Of a stretch of 64,000 nucleotides of DNA, positions 43,003 to 51,788 are shown in pieces. The translations under genes were made by a program, and so were the position numbers. The DNA is from Maribacter spongiicola. Its GTDB lineage: Bacteria; Bacteroidota; Bacteroidia; Flavobacteriales; Flavobacteriaceae. Location: contig NZ_SOAY01000011.1 in the NCBI RefSeq assembly GCF_004364165.1, positions 310,001-374,000 on the forward strand. Direction: 5' to 3'. The notes below the pieces were generated by a model, which saw only the letters and a program-made list of their open reading frames with translations, was not told the origin of the DNA and did not search any database. Numbering within the stretch: position 1 is the first letter of the stretch; each line of letters starts with the position of its first letter.

Positions 43003-43683
43003 TTATTGCTCTACTTCATTTTCTAGCGGAGAAATCATAATATGTGCTCTGTGCGTACCAGGATTCATAATCCATGGGTGATTGGGTGCAGACGGAGTTT
43101 CCGGTAAGCCAATAGATGCTGATGTAGCGAATGGCGTGTATATCACATAACGAAGCCTTGCACCATCTACTTTTGACGTTTCTACATCATAAGCAGTATT
43201 TGGACCGTAGTAAATATGTAATGTGGAACCGGGAATAATTTTAATTTTGCCAGATTTTACTTCAGCCTCTCGAATAGCAAAAATTTCATCGGCAGATTTG
43301 CCTTCGGCACGTAATGCTCTACCTCTCGCCATAAATGGGTCTAGGTCCTTATGGTAGCAAGCAGCATTGAAACCCTCTTTCTTTGGGTCATCTGCAAGAA
43401 CAATATATTCGCTATTACCTTCCTTTAGAGTTACAAACTCACCAGCCATATTATAGCCAATTACCTTACTTGTAGCCCTACTTCCTGCAGGCGCTGCCAT
43501 TAATGCCGTAGCTATAAGGTCTTCATCTGTTTCAATGGTTTTTAGTTGCTTTTTAATTTTTGCAACTGTTTCAGTAGCTGTATCTGCATCTGTGCTTTCT
43601 ATAGATGTTGATTTAGATTTATCTGATGAATTACAAGAAGCTAATAGTGCAGCAAAAAGGAATGTGGAGAGTAGTTGTTTCAT
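43003..43683 (-). CDS. Lipoprotein of unknown function
   Basis: A 226-residue lipoprotein. The signal LSTFLFAALLASCNSS has a clear lipobox (LASC, cysteine at residue 17), then a Ser/Asp/Thr-rich linker. The globular part carries GSRATSKVIGYNMAGEFVTLKEG and a late beta-rich section with GSTLHIYYGPNTAYD and NHPWIMNPGTHRAHIMISP. The middle/late His and Tyr could bind a metal, but I do not recognise the fold. A damaged copy of the 5' end of this gene lies at 44742-44822, on the other side of the DUF5694 gene. Confidence 0.8.
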   Translation of the reverse strand: MKQLLSTFLFAALLASCNSSDKSKSTSIESTDADTATETVAKIKKQLKTIETDEDLIATALMAAPAGSRATSKVIGYNMAGEFVTLKEGNSEYIVLADDPKKEGFNAACYHKDLDPFMARGRALRAEGKSADEIFAIREAEVKSGKIKIIPGSTLHIYYGPNTAYDVETSKVDGARLRYVIYTPFATSASIGLPETPSAPNHPWIMNPGTHRAHIMISPLENEVEQ

Positions 43684-43839
43684 AATAGGTATATTTTATA
43701 TAATTCATTAGTAAGATACGAATTATAAAAGCCTTTTATCTAATAGATTATAAGTTGTTAGAAAGAGAATCCGCGAAAAAAATCGTGAATTTATTTCATG
43801 CAAATCTTTTAAAAATCACGGCAAGTAGCAATGTTAAAA

Positions 43840-44706
43840 TTATTTCAAATAGTCGAGCGTATTAACCATTTCAAACTTTGGACTCCGGCTTATAAATTCG
43901 CGAAGCATCGCGGTATGCGCAGAACCCATTATAATAAGAACCCTGTCATCAACCGTCATTTTTATACGGTTGAGATTAGAAAATATTCTCATATTACGCT
44001 GATAGAATAATGCAGCTTGGTCAGCACCGACAAAATTATCATCTATACCAACATAAAAAAGCTTATCTGCATTGGTATTTAAAGAATAGTCCAGCATTAC
44101 TGGGTTATTTGTTAATTTTATTTTCTCGAGTAGCGACAAATTATCAAAATTCTTATTTTTTGCCTCTAGTTCTGGGTACTCTTTTAATGGATTATTGGTA
44201 AGTTCTAAATATGTTTTAGGATCTATGGCATTAATTAGCTCTGGGCTATTTTCAATAAAGTCTCCCACGCTGTAATTATAGCCTATGTAATTATCAATAC
44301 CATATACTTTTTCTAACGAGTTCATTCTAGCAACGTCATAACCGACCATGCTTAACTCACCATATTCAGTATCTAGCTTATCAGGATTTTCTAAGAATTT
44401 TATATACCCTTCATTAATTTTATCATCAATTTCTGGGGTATACTCTAGGCAAATAATGGTGGGCTTAAATGCTGCAAGTAATTCAGATAACTGTCGTATT
44501 TCTTTTTGTTCTTTTAAATTGTTCTCGTCGAAATCTACTTTGTTTGCATCACTTGTTGTTCCAAAATGAAAAAAACCAACATTTAAAACTTGAATTTTTC
44601 CTGCTTTTTGTGAATCATGCTCGTCAATGGTTTTGATCAATTTATTTGATGTTTCATTTCTACAGCTTATGAAACATATTAAAAGGATAAAAAATAGTTT
44701 TTTCAT
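43840..44706 (-). CDS. DUF5694 (TraB/TIKI-like) lipoprotein
   Basis: A 288-residue protein with a lipoprotein signal (FFILLICFISCRNE, lipobox FISC). The mature part starts VLNVGFFHFGTT, followed by PTIICLEYTPEID and late IMGSAHTAMLREF, the pattern of DUF5694, which is related to the TraB/PrgY/TIKI (erythromycin-esterase-like) superfamily. The conserved His and Glu residues suggest a metallo-hydrolase, but no substrate is known. It lies between the full lipoprotein gene and that gene's truncated copy. Confidence 0.83.
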   Translation of the reverse strand: MKKLFFILLICFISCRNETSNKLIKTIDEHDSQKAGKIQVLNVGFFHFGTTSDANKVDFDENNLKEQKEIRQLSELLAAFKPTIICLEYTPEIDDKINEGYIKFLENPDKLDTEYGELSMVGYDVARMNSLEKVYGIDNYIGYNYSVGDFIENSPELINAIDPKTYLELTNNPLKEYPELEAKNKNFDNLSLLEKIKLTNNPVMLDYSLNTNADKLFYVGIDDNFVGADQAALFYQRNMRIFSNLNRIKMTVDDRVLIIMGSAHTAMLREFISRSPKFEMVNTLDYLK

Positions 44707-44741
44707 GTGGAATTGATATAATTGTTGTTATATCAAATTTA

Positions 44742-44822
44742 GACTGTTGACTTAGATTTATCTGATTAATTAGAAGAAATTAATAGTGCGAATAGTAGGA
44801 ATGTAGATAGTGGATGTTTCAT
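44742..44822 (-). pseudogene. Truncated, stop-containing copy of the lipoprotein 5' end
   Basis: The reverse strand reads MKHPLSTFLLFALLISSN, then a stop, then SDKSKSTV. The lipoprotein at 43683 reads MKQLLSTFLFAALLASCNSS followed by DKSKSTS. The nucleotide match covers the start region and part of the upstream sequence. The lipobox cysteine and the next codons are mutated and only about 27 codons remain. Confidence 0.75.
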
Positions 44823-44837
44823 TACTTATGGTATAAT

Positions 44838-44951
44838 TTAGATTTCGTTAGAGGTAAAAGGATTGAAGAACCCTTTTAAAAAGTAATACGATATTGTGGC
44901 AAATATTACAAATAGTACTATTGAGATTATAATTCTTAGGTATTTTTTCAT
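44838..44951 (-). CDS. Possible 37-aa single-helix membrane protein
   Basis: A small ORF encoding MKKYLRIIISIVLFVIFATI and a short tail with FLKGFFNPFTSNEI. The layout (positive N-terminus, one hydrophobic helix) is that of many real small membrane proteins. It ends 15 bases before the truncated lipoprotein copy. There is no paralogue in the window and no ribosome-binding site that decides it, so this is tentative. Confidence 0.4.
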   Translation of the reverse strand: MKKYLRIIISIVLFVIFATISYYFLKGFFNPFTSNEI

Positions 44952-45204
44952 ATTGATTGATTATGGTTGGTAATACTACTAAAAGTACTGAAATTTAAAT
45001 CAAGTTTTGATAGATTCTTTTAGATATTGTAATTCAATAACGCTGCGTATAGTTTCTTTTTGTACGTTTAAATTGATAGCTGAGTTCAACCCATAAGTCC
45101 AACAATTATATTATAATTAACAGAGATCTTTGTGATTTGTACTATTACGTTATTAAAAAAAAATCCGTTTTTGGTATATGAAGTACAAAATATTAGTTAC
45201 TAAA
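44952..45204. other. Gene-free gap
   Basis: About 250 AT-rich bases between the small ORF and the next gene end. No hairpin with a T run, promoter box or coding signal was found. Confidence 0.5.
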
Positions 45205-45678
45205 TCACTCCCAATCTGAAATTTCTAATCCAGTACCTCCATTTTGAAGTGTAACTATTTTGAGCTCCATAGATTTATATTTTTCGGGTAAGTCGAAATC
45301 TTTAAAATCTTCAGGACTTTGTTCTTTAAATTCTTTTAACAGCTCAATAGAATGATAAATATTAATTATATCTGAACCTTTGTCAAACGACCAGTTGTAT
45401 TCTTTGAATGTTTCATTGCCGCAAAAACCTGACGTTCTATCGTAGTTAACTCTGCATTTGCTTGACTCAAGAAAAGTGACTATTATATTTAATTTTTCTT
45501 CTTGACTACTTGATGATTTCTCTTTTTCAAAAATGTATAAATCATTTTCTAATTCATATTCATTAAGGTCAAGCGACCAAGTGCCGTAGAAATCAGATTC
45601 GGTGTATGATTTATCTTGAGCCTTTGCTGTTAAAGCAATTACAAAACAAATTAAAACCAAATACATCGCTTTCTTCAT
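45205..45678 (-). CDS. Secreted lipocalin-like hypothetical protein
   Basis: A 157-residue protein with a Sec signal (AMYLVLICFVIALTAKAQ). The mature part FYGTWSLDLNEYELENDLY, followed by beta strands with CRVNYDRTSGFCGNETFKEY and NWSFDKGSDIINIY, resembles the small lipocalin-like proteins of Bacteroidota (GTW motif after the signal). Two cysteines could form a disulfide. The gene starts 6 bases after the stop of the aminotransferase fusion gene, so they may be co-transcribed, though a shared job is not obvious. Confidence 0.75.
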   Translation of the reverse strand: MKKAMYLVLICFVIALTAKAQDKSYTESDFYGTWSLDLNEYELENDLYIFEKEKSSSSQEEKLNIIVTFLESSKCRVNYDRTSGFCGNETFKEYNWSFDKGSDIINIYHSIELLKEFKEQSPEDFKDFDLPEKYKSMELKIVTLQNGGTGLEISDWE

Positions 45679-45684
45679 ACTTAT

Positions 45685-47973
45685 TTAAACATCAAAAATT
45701 GCTCCATTATTATAATATTCCTCCAGAATTGCACTGACCGTCGTAACTATTTTCTCTGCATTCTCTTTACTAAAACATAAAGGAGGTTTGGTTTTAATTA
45801 CATTATCGAATGGACCATCTGTACTCACTAAAATATGTCTATTTCTTAATTCGTTTTTAATATGGCTTGCGAGTGCAGTATTTGGTGTTTTGGTGTTATC
45901 CTTTACAATGTCAAAACCTATAAATAGTCCAGAGCCCCGTACATCGCCAATGCAATTATATTTTTGCATAAGATCTTTTAAAAGAGACCTATAATAATCG
46001 CCGACAACTTTTGCATTTTCTTGTAGTTTTTCTTCAACTATAACTTCTAAAACAGCACTTGCAATTGCACAAGAAACTGGGTTGCCACCAAACGAACTGA
46101 AAAACTCTACACCTTTCTCAAACGATGCTGCAATTTCTTGTGTACAAACCACGGCTCCCATTGGGTGGCCATTGGCTATGGGTTTACCCAAAATAACCAT
46201 ATCTGGTATGACACCATGGGCTTCATATCCCCAGAAATGGTCTCCTAATCTACCAAAACCCGTTTGTACTTCATCACTTATACAAACGCCGCCTTGTGCT
46301 CGAATAGCAGGGTACACCTCTTTTAAATAGCCATCTGCTAGCGGAACTTGACCTGCACAACCCAATATAGGTTCACTTATAAAAGCGGAAATTTGATGTT
46401 CACTTTGTTTTATTTGAGTAACGGCGTCTTTGCCATATAAAGTGCCTGAATTAGGGTCTTTAGCGCTGTACTTACCTCTGTAGGTATCTGGAAGCACGGC
46501 TTTGATTATATGATTTTTTTGACCTTGCCCTTTAGTGTTATTAAACTTGTAATCACTAATATCTATGCTTATTTGGGTGTTGCCGTGGTAACCAGATTCC
46601 ATTACCATCATGGTATTACTTTTGGTGTGATAGTTTGCCATGCGTACGGCTAAATCACTCGCTGCGCTACCTGAATTCACAAAAAAGACTTTATTCAGAT
46701 TGGACGGAAAATGTTTTAATAATTTCGCTGCGTAATCTGCTAACTCGTCATAAATATAGCGTGTATTGGTATTTAGTTTCGCCATTTGTCGCTGCGCTGC
46801 TTCCACGACTTTTGGGTGCGAATGACCAACATGCGGAATGTTATTATAGGCGTCTAAAAACGTATTCCCCTCCGCATCATACATATATTGAAATGCTGAC
46901 CTTACCATATAAATGGGGTCTTTGTAGCTGGTAGATAAAATAGGGCTGATGTGTTCGTACCTTTTATTTAGAAGACTCGAAATTGATGCAGGTTTCTCTA
47001 TAGAAAGATTAGCTGCTTTTCTAAATTCATTTTCAGCATGTAAAGGGTTTATGGCTAACCAACGGTGTAACATTTTCCAAGCAGATTGCTCACTTACCGA
47101 TGCGTAACTATTATCTGGATTCACCTTTTTTGCATGTGCAGAATTACAGACACTGGTACATAACCTGGCTGCTATTAGGTAATATAAAATACTTATTTCT
47201 TGAGCTTCAAGAGGCAGCTTTTGATGGTAAGATTTTAGTAATACTACAGCCCACTCTAAAGGATTTTCTTTATCGTAGCACGTATAGGTAATGGCAATAG
47301 CCAGTTCATTAATAAGAAAAGAATGCGCTAGATCTCCGAAATCTATAATACCGGTAATTTTGTTATGTTGCACCAGAACATTCCATTCGTTGGCATCATT
47401 ATGTATGATCTGTTTTCTTAATTCAGGAAAAAGTGGCCTTATATTTTCTTCAAATTGATTAAAAAAATAACGGACAATATTTCTATCCGTCGCATTTGTA
47501 ATATCATTGATGTACTTTCTATTTAAATGAAAATACTGAAGGTCCCATTCCCATTGTCTACTTTGTATCGTATAGTTTTTTAAATCTTTTAGTTTTAAAT
47601 CTAATTCCGCTAGAAAAGCACCCAGCGATTCAATTAATTGCACTGTGTTTGAGACATCACCTAAAAAATCACCTTCTAAAAACGATAGCATACGGCATAT
47701 TGAAGGTTGCTCATTTATGTAAAAAGTACCTAGATAAGAACCATCTTTAAACGGAATCGGTTTTGGGACTTTATGCTCAAAATCTTTTTGTAGAAATAAC
47801 AGGGTATCATTCTCTGCTTTTACCATATCAAATGATACTTCTGAGTATTGATAGGTTTTATAAATGTATGAGGATTCTGAAGTGGTAATGCGGTAATTCA
47901 AATTATCGTACCCATCAAGCTTTTTACAATCATTAACTTGAAGTCCGAATTCCTTTTCTAAAAAACTATTCAT
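45685..47973 (-). CDS. APH-type kinase fused to class-III aminotransferase-fold lyase
   Basis: A 762-residue two-domain protein. Residues 1-320 form an aminoglycoside-phosphotransferase/homoserine-kinase-II-like domain with HNDANEWNVLV (catalytic Asp) and GIIDFGDLAHS (metal-binding Asp). Residues 340-755 form a class-III PLP fold with NIPHVGHSHPKVVEAA, FVNSGSAASDLAVRMA, EVQTGFGRLGDHFWGYE and the PLP lysine in VILGKPIANGHP. Vertebrate homologues of the two halves are hydroxylysine kinase and the phospho-lyases AGXT2L1/AGXT2L2. A kinase joined to a phospho-lyase would phosphorylate an amino alcohol and then eliminate phosphate. Some bacterial relatives carry a peptidase M23 domain between the halves; it is missing here. 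Confidence 0.87.
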   Translation of the reverse strand: MNSFLEKEFGLQVNDCKKLDGYDNLNYRITTSESSYIYKTYQYSEVSFDMVKAENDTLLFLQKDFEHKVPKPIPFKDGSYLGTFYINEQPSICRMLSFLEGDFLGDVSNTVQLIESLGAFLAELDLKLKDLKNYTIQSRQWEWDLQYFHLNRKYINDITNATDRNIVRYFFNQFEENIRPLFPELRKQIIHNDANEWNVLVQHNKITGIIDFGDLAHSFLINELAIAITYTCYDKENPLEWAVVLLKSYHQKLPLEAQEISILYYLIAARLCTSVCNSAHAKKVNPDNSYASVSEQSAWKMLHRWLAINPLHAENEFRKAANLSIEKPASISSLLNKRYEHISPILSTSYKDPIYMVRSAFQYMYDAEGNTFLDAYNNIPHVGHSHPKVVEAAQRQMAKLNTNTRYIYDELADYAAKLLKHFPSNLNKVFFVNSGSAASDLAVRMANYHTKSNTMMVMESGYHGNTQISIDISDYKFNNTKGQGQKNHIIKAVLPDTYRGKYSAKDPNSGTLYGKDAVTQIKQSEHQISAFISEPILGCAGQVPLADGYLKEVYPAIRAQGGVCISDEVQTGFGRLGDHFWGYEAHGVIPDMVILGKPIANGHPMGAVVCTQEIAASFEKGVEFFSSFGGNPVSCAIASAVLEVIVEEKLQENAKVVGDYYRSLLKDLMQKYNCIGDVRGSGLFIGFDIVKDNTKTPNTALASHIKNELRNRHILVSTDGPFDNVIKTKPPLCFSKENAEKIVTTVSAILEEYYNNGAIFDV

Positions 47974-48190
47974 ATTAGATATCTTATCAAAATATATTCT
48001 AGTTATAATTAGATCTTAAATCTAACTATCTCATAAATATACAACCCCTATAGTTACTATTGAAGTCGAAATGTTTTAATTGAATTCATGAATTAATATG
48101 ATATTCCTGATAGTAGTATAGCATAATTTAAATATTAAAAATGTGATTCAATTATAGGGTAGGAGTTAGCCTATGATGCGGAATTTGATA
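47974..48190. other. Gene-free gap before the ncRNA
   Basis: About 217 AT-rich bases upstream of the aminotransferase fusion gene. It probably holds that gene's promoter (minus strand). No box could be assigned with confidence. Confidence 0.4.
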
Positions 48191-48376
48191 TAAAAAAAGC
48201 AGCAAGAGTATAAAGCTCTTGCTGCGCGGTATAACAGCTTAATAAATCAATCTGTTTCCTAAATTATTAAGAAAAGCTAAATGGCATAGTAGGAAACTAG
48301 CTCTTGCTTCTCGCCACACCTAAAGCAAAATTTTTGTTATAGCCCGATCAAGCCCTTTGGTTGTTTTTTTCGGGTT
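48191..48376 (-). ncRNA. Structured RNA candidate, 6S-like, with intrinsic terminator
   Basis: Read on the minus strand, about 185 nt contain nested stems: a closing stem pairing 48335-48346 with 48227-48236 (TATAACA/TGTTATA plus CGG/CCG, with a GC bulge), a side hairpin TTGCTT/AAGCAA (48323-48328 with 48304-48309), and an inner stem GTTTCCTA/TAGGAAAC (48290-48297 with 48254-48261). It ends with a GC-rich terminator at 48199-48225 and seven T. No ORF fits. A long, interrupted rod of this size recalls 6S RNA, for which a flavobacterial variant is known. The 5' end and identity are not proven; it could also be the 3' region of the upstream mRNA. Confidence 0.5.
48192..48225 (-). terminator. Intrinsic terminator of the structured RNA / 48433 gene
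   Basis: A perfect 10-bp stem GCAGCAAGAG (48199-48208) / CTCTTGCTGC (48216-48225), followed on the minus strand by seven T (48192-48198). Confidence 0.93.
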
Positions 48377-48432
48377 AAAGCTAAATATCAAAAAGTTATA
48401 TTTTCTGTCATTTTATCAGATATCTCGCTATT

Positions 48433-48822
48433 CTAATCATCAATCTTAGCTTGAGTAATATCGCTGAAAGTCGGGGGATTTTCGGTAAAGCTACCAACAC
48501 CTTTTTTATTTACTTTGAAAAGCACATCTTTTGTTGTAGTGAATAATACAACTGTCAAGAAAGATGTTTTAAGATGAGATTTCAAGATGATAAATGCTTC
48601 ATCTAAAGTGAGCTCTTCGGTTTGATCTTCGGTCTCTTTTGATCTGTAACGTAATTTAAGCAAGACTTTAAAGCCATCTTCAGAATAGATTGGTCTTACA
48701 AAAATATTTCTCAAATTAGGCTTACCAATGGTTTTTGCCATGGTTAGTTTCGCAAAGTTACCTTCTTCAACACTTTTTGTTACTAATTTCCAGAAAATAA
48801 GAAATTCATCTTGATAGGGCAT
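48433..48822 (-). CDS. Conserved hypothetical protein, 129 aa
   Basis: A cytoplasmic protein not recognised by family. It starts MPYQDEFLIFWKLVTKSVEE, with a central segment NIFVRPIYSEDGFKVLLKLRYRSKETEDQTE and a following helix-strand part LDEAFIILKSHLKTSFLTVVLFTTTKDVLF. There is no signal peptide, membrane helix or cysteine. It is transcribed towards the structured RNA and terminator at 48191-48376. Confidence 0.7.
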   Translation of the reverse strand: MPYQDEFLIFWKLVTKSVEEGNFAKLTMAKTIGKPNLRNIFVRPIYSEDGFKVLLKLRYRSKETEDQTEELTLDEAFIILKSHLKTSFLTVVLFTTTKDVLFKVNKKGVGSFTENPPTFSDITQAKIDD

Positions 48823-49085
48823 AAATTAAATATTGATGGGTAAAACTTTAAATGACCAAATTAATCAATTTTATATTTCTTTTATTATGTATAGCGAAGC
48901 AAATGACAAAAAGAAGTTGGTTGAGAGAACTAAGGTTTAGATGTGAGTAGGGAATTGGTGTCAATGTCAAGTACATAAGGAAAGATGCGAGTTTGCCTTT
49001 GAGGATTTTTTAAAATAAAATCAGATGTTACAAATATGTAAAGACCTTTGGTTAAGCCTAAAAAAGCAATTTGTCTTATACTTTG

Positions 49086-49874
49086 TTAGGCAATGTAATT
49101 TTCTTTCCATCCATTAGTTTTAGCTATCAATTCAGGATATAAACAGGATGACTTTCCGTCTTGTGATACCAAAATTTTAATTGAATCTCCAATTGATTTA
49201 TTATTTGTCAAAGCAAAATTATTGGTTCTAGACTTAGCCACCTTATTTCCATATTCATAATGTACCTCCATTGAAGAACCAAATTTCGTAAATGTGAAAC
49301 CTTTATTATGGCTTATTGAAACTATTTTTCCCTCCTTGATTTTACCAGTCTTATATAATGAGATTTCCTTATTTATTTGTGAGTATAGAAGATAACTAAG
49401 AATTAGTCCAATTAACAGAACAACTCCAGCTATGTAATACATAAAACTCATATTAAAAGTATACTGCTCAAATTCTGTAGGTATTGATTGTCCGTTCCAA
49501 TGTTTAATTGGGATAATATCGCCAGTTTTTAAAATATCAGTTTTGTCAGGTTCAAATACACTAAACTTTGATTCCGTTTTTGATCCATTAAAATCAAATT
49601 CATAAGTCAAGATTTGAGGGTTATTTCCGTTAATTGTAATGTTGTTAATTCCTTTGATGTTTGTCAGAATAGCATTTTTAATTTTTCCATCAGATTTGAT
49701 TTTTTCAACGTTTTCAACCAATGGATAGCTGTTACCCAATGAATTCATCATCAATCCCATTGGAATAAATAGTAATAATGCAAACACAATTCCTTGAAAT
49801 GCTAAAAGTAGTAAGAGTGGTCTAATTTTAGCTCTTTGCCAAATGGTTTTGAAGTTTGTTTTTCTAATTATCAA
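49086..49874 (-). CDS. Membrane protein with DUF3592-like domain
   Basis: A 262-residue protein with two membrane helices (LLLLLAFQGIVFALLLFIPMG near residue 18-40 and YYIAGVVLLIGLILSYLLY near 145-165). Between them is an extracytoplasmic beta domain, and after the second helix a region GKIKEGKIVSISHNKGFTFTKFG and VHYEYGNKVAKSRT, the DUF3592 pattern. Its function is unknown. It is a single gene. Confidence 0.7.
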   Translation of the reverse strand: MIIRKTNFKTIWQRAKIRPLLLLLAFQGIVFALLLFIPMGLMMNSLGNSYPLVENVEKIKSDGKIKNAILTNIKGINNITINGNNPQILTYEFDFNGSKTESKFSVFEPDKTDILKTGDIIPIKHWNGQSIPTEFEQYTFNMSFMYYIAGVVLLIGLILSYLLYSQINKEISLYKTGKIKEGKIVSISHNKGFTFTKFGSSMEVHYEYGNKVAKSRTNNFALTNNKSIGDSIKILVSQDGKSSCLYPELIAKTNGWKENYIA

Positions 49875-50241
49875 TGTCGTTTCTATTTAAGTTGCTTAAG
49901 AAATAGATACATAATATTTTTTGTATACTCATGAAATAATAGAAATATAAAGCATCTAATGTGAATATCATATTAATAATATACCAAATTGAATTTGATG
50001 AGATCAAGTTAGTTGTGACAAGCTTTATTTGATTTTTATCAAAAACTTAACTCAAGAACTAAAAAAAGATATCAATTCTTATTTAGAATAAATAAAAATA
50101 ATTATTTTTGACAACTGAAATAATTAAATAATGGTCGAATAAAAGAACCTGCATTTTTAATGACACTACTAATATTTAGGAGCGTATTTTAAAAAAAGTT
50201 CTAAATAATAAAGACCGCATCTTTTGTAAAAAAATAAGAAC
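49875..50241. other. Gene-free, very AT-rich divergent region
   Basis: About 370 bases between two divergent genes, presumably holding both promoters. No exact TAnnTTTG box with good spacing was found before the ankyrin gene, and no hairpins. Confidence 0.4.
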
Positions 50242-51744
50242 ATGAAAATTGTAAAACAAATAGCCCTAACCGCTCTATTATTTGTAAGTCTTACAAGTAT
50301 AGCGCAGGAGAAGAACGAATTGTTAGATCGTAAATTCTGGAAAACGAACCCTGATCTTGCTGCTTTAAAGCAAAAAATTACAGAAGGTAATGATCCGGCT
50401 GAATCAGATAGCAACTCTTTTGATGCTACAACATTGGCAATTACCACTAAGCAAGATACCGAGGTAATTAAGTATTTAGTGTCTCTAGATGGTAATGGGG
50501 TAGATAAAAAAACTCATGATAGCCGTATCTATTTACATTGGGCAAGTTATTCTGGCGATGCCGAACTGGTACAGTATTTATTAGATAATGGTGCGTCGGT
50601 TACGGCTTTAGATAGTCACCGTTTTACACCACTTGCTTTTGGTGCAAATGCGGGACTTACAAACCCTGCGGTTTATAACGCTTTTGAAAATAAAGGTGTG
50701 AATTTGGCTGATGAGAAAAATGAACATGGTGCTAACGTTTTATTGCTAGCTGCTGCTTCTCTGAAGAACGAAAAGGAATTAGATTTCTTTTTAAGTAAAG
50801 GTATTGCTCTAGATAGTAAGGATAATGACGGTAACGGAATTTTCAATTATGCTTCTAAAAAAGGAAATATCGATTTTCTTAAACTGCTGGTTAAAAAAGG
50901 AGTTGATTATAAAACGTTAAACAGTAATGGTGGTAATGCTTTCATGTTCGCGTCGCAAGGCGGACGCGGATTCAGTAATGGCTTACCGGTCTATACCTAT
51001 TTAAAAGGTCTAGGTTTGGAACCTAACATTGTTGAGAAAAGTGGTAGTACGCCATTACATCGTTTGGCATTTGGTACAAAAGATGCTGCTATTTTTGAGC
51101 TTTTCTTAAACGCTGGTGCAGATGTAAACCAAGCAGATGAAGAGGGTAACACTCCGTTCTTGAACGCTGCAGCTAGAAACGAACTTGCTATGGTTCAATT
51201 ATTGGCAAAAGATGTAACGAACATCAATGCTGCCAACAATAGTGGTGAAACTGCACTTATGCTTGCGGCTCATGATAATAAAGCAGATGTTGTAGATTTT
51301 CTAATAGAAAAAGGTGCAGATATCAATGCAAAAGATGCTACCGGAAATACTGCGGCATTTTACTTGGCAGATTCATACAGCAAAAGAAATGCTACTGCTT
51401 TTGATGCAAAGTTGGCATTGTTAAAATCTAAAGGTTTAAAGTTTAATACTGTTCAAGGTGAAGGGAATACCTTATACCACGTTGCTGCTAAGAAAAATGA
51501 CCTTGAGTTATTGAAAAAGGTATCTGATTTTAATATCGATATCAATGCTAAAAACGATGAGGGTATAACGGCATTGCATTTAGCAGCTATGAAGGCTGAG
51601 AATGATAAGTTGCTTAAATTTTTGTTAGCTAAAGGTGCAGACGCAAAGAGTACAACCGATTTTGAAGAAACGGTATACGATTTGGCAAGTGAGAACGAAG
51701 TGTTGAAGAAAGGGAATACATCGCTAGATTTCTTAAAGCGATAA
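50242..51744 (+). CDS. Secreted ankyrin-repeat protein
   Basis: A 500-residue protein with a signal peptide (KQIALTALLFVSLTSIAQ) and about eleven ankyrin repeats filling the mature chain, for example HWASYSGDAELVQYLLDNGA, GNTPFLNAAARNELAMVQLL and ALMLAAHDNKADVVDFLIEKG. It works in the periplasm or at the outer membrane as a protein-protein scaffold. It is followed after 44 bases by the DUF2271 gene and then by the PepSY-reductase, suggesting a joint role in an envelope redox or metal system. Confidence 0.9.
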   Translation: MKIVKQIALTALLFVSLTSIAQEKNELLDRKFWKTNPDLAALKQKITEGNDPAESDSNSFDATTLAITTKQDTEVIKYLVSLDGNGVDKKTHDSRIYLHWASYSGDAELVQYLLDNGASVTALDSHRFTPLAFGANAGLTNPAVYNAFENKGVNLADEKNEHGANVLLLAAASLKNEKELDFFLSKGIALDSKDNDGNGIFNYASKKGNIDFLKLLVKKGVDYKTLNSNGGNAFMFASQGGRGFSNGLPVYTYLKGLGLEPNIVEKSGSTPLHRLAFGTKDAAIFELFLNAGADVNQADEEGNTPFLNAAARNELAMVQLLAKDVTNINAANNSGETALMLAAHDNKADVVDFLIEKGADINAKDATGNTAAFYLADSYSKRNATAFDAKLALLKSKGLKFNTVQGEGNTLYHVAAKKNDLELLKKVSDFNIDINAKNDEGITALHLAAMKAENDKLLKFLLAKGADAKSTTDFEETVYDLASENEVLKKGNTSLDFLKR

Positions 51745-51788
51745 CCGAATTAACTGATAACGATACATATTTATAAACTTATATATAG

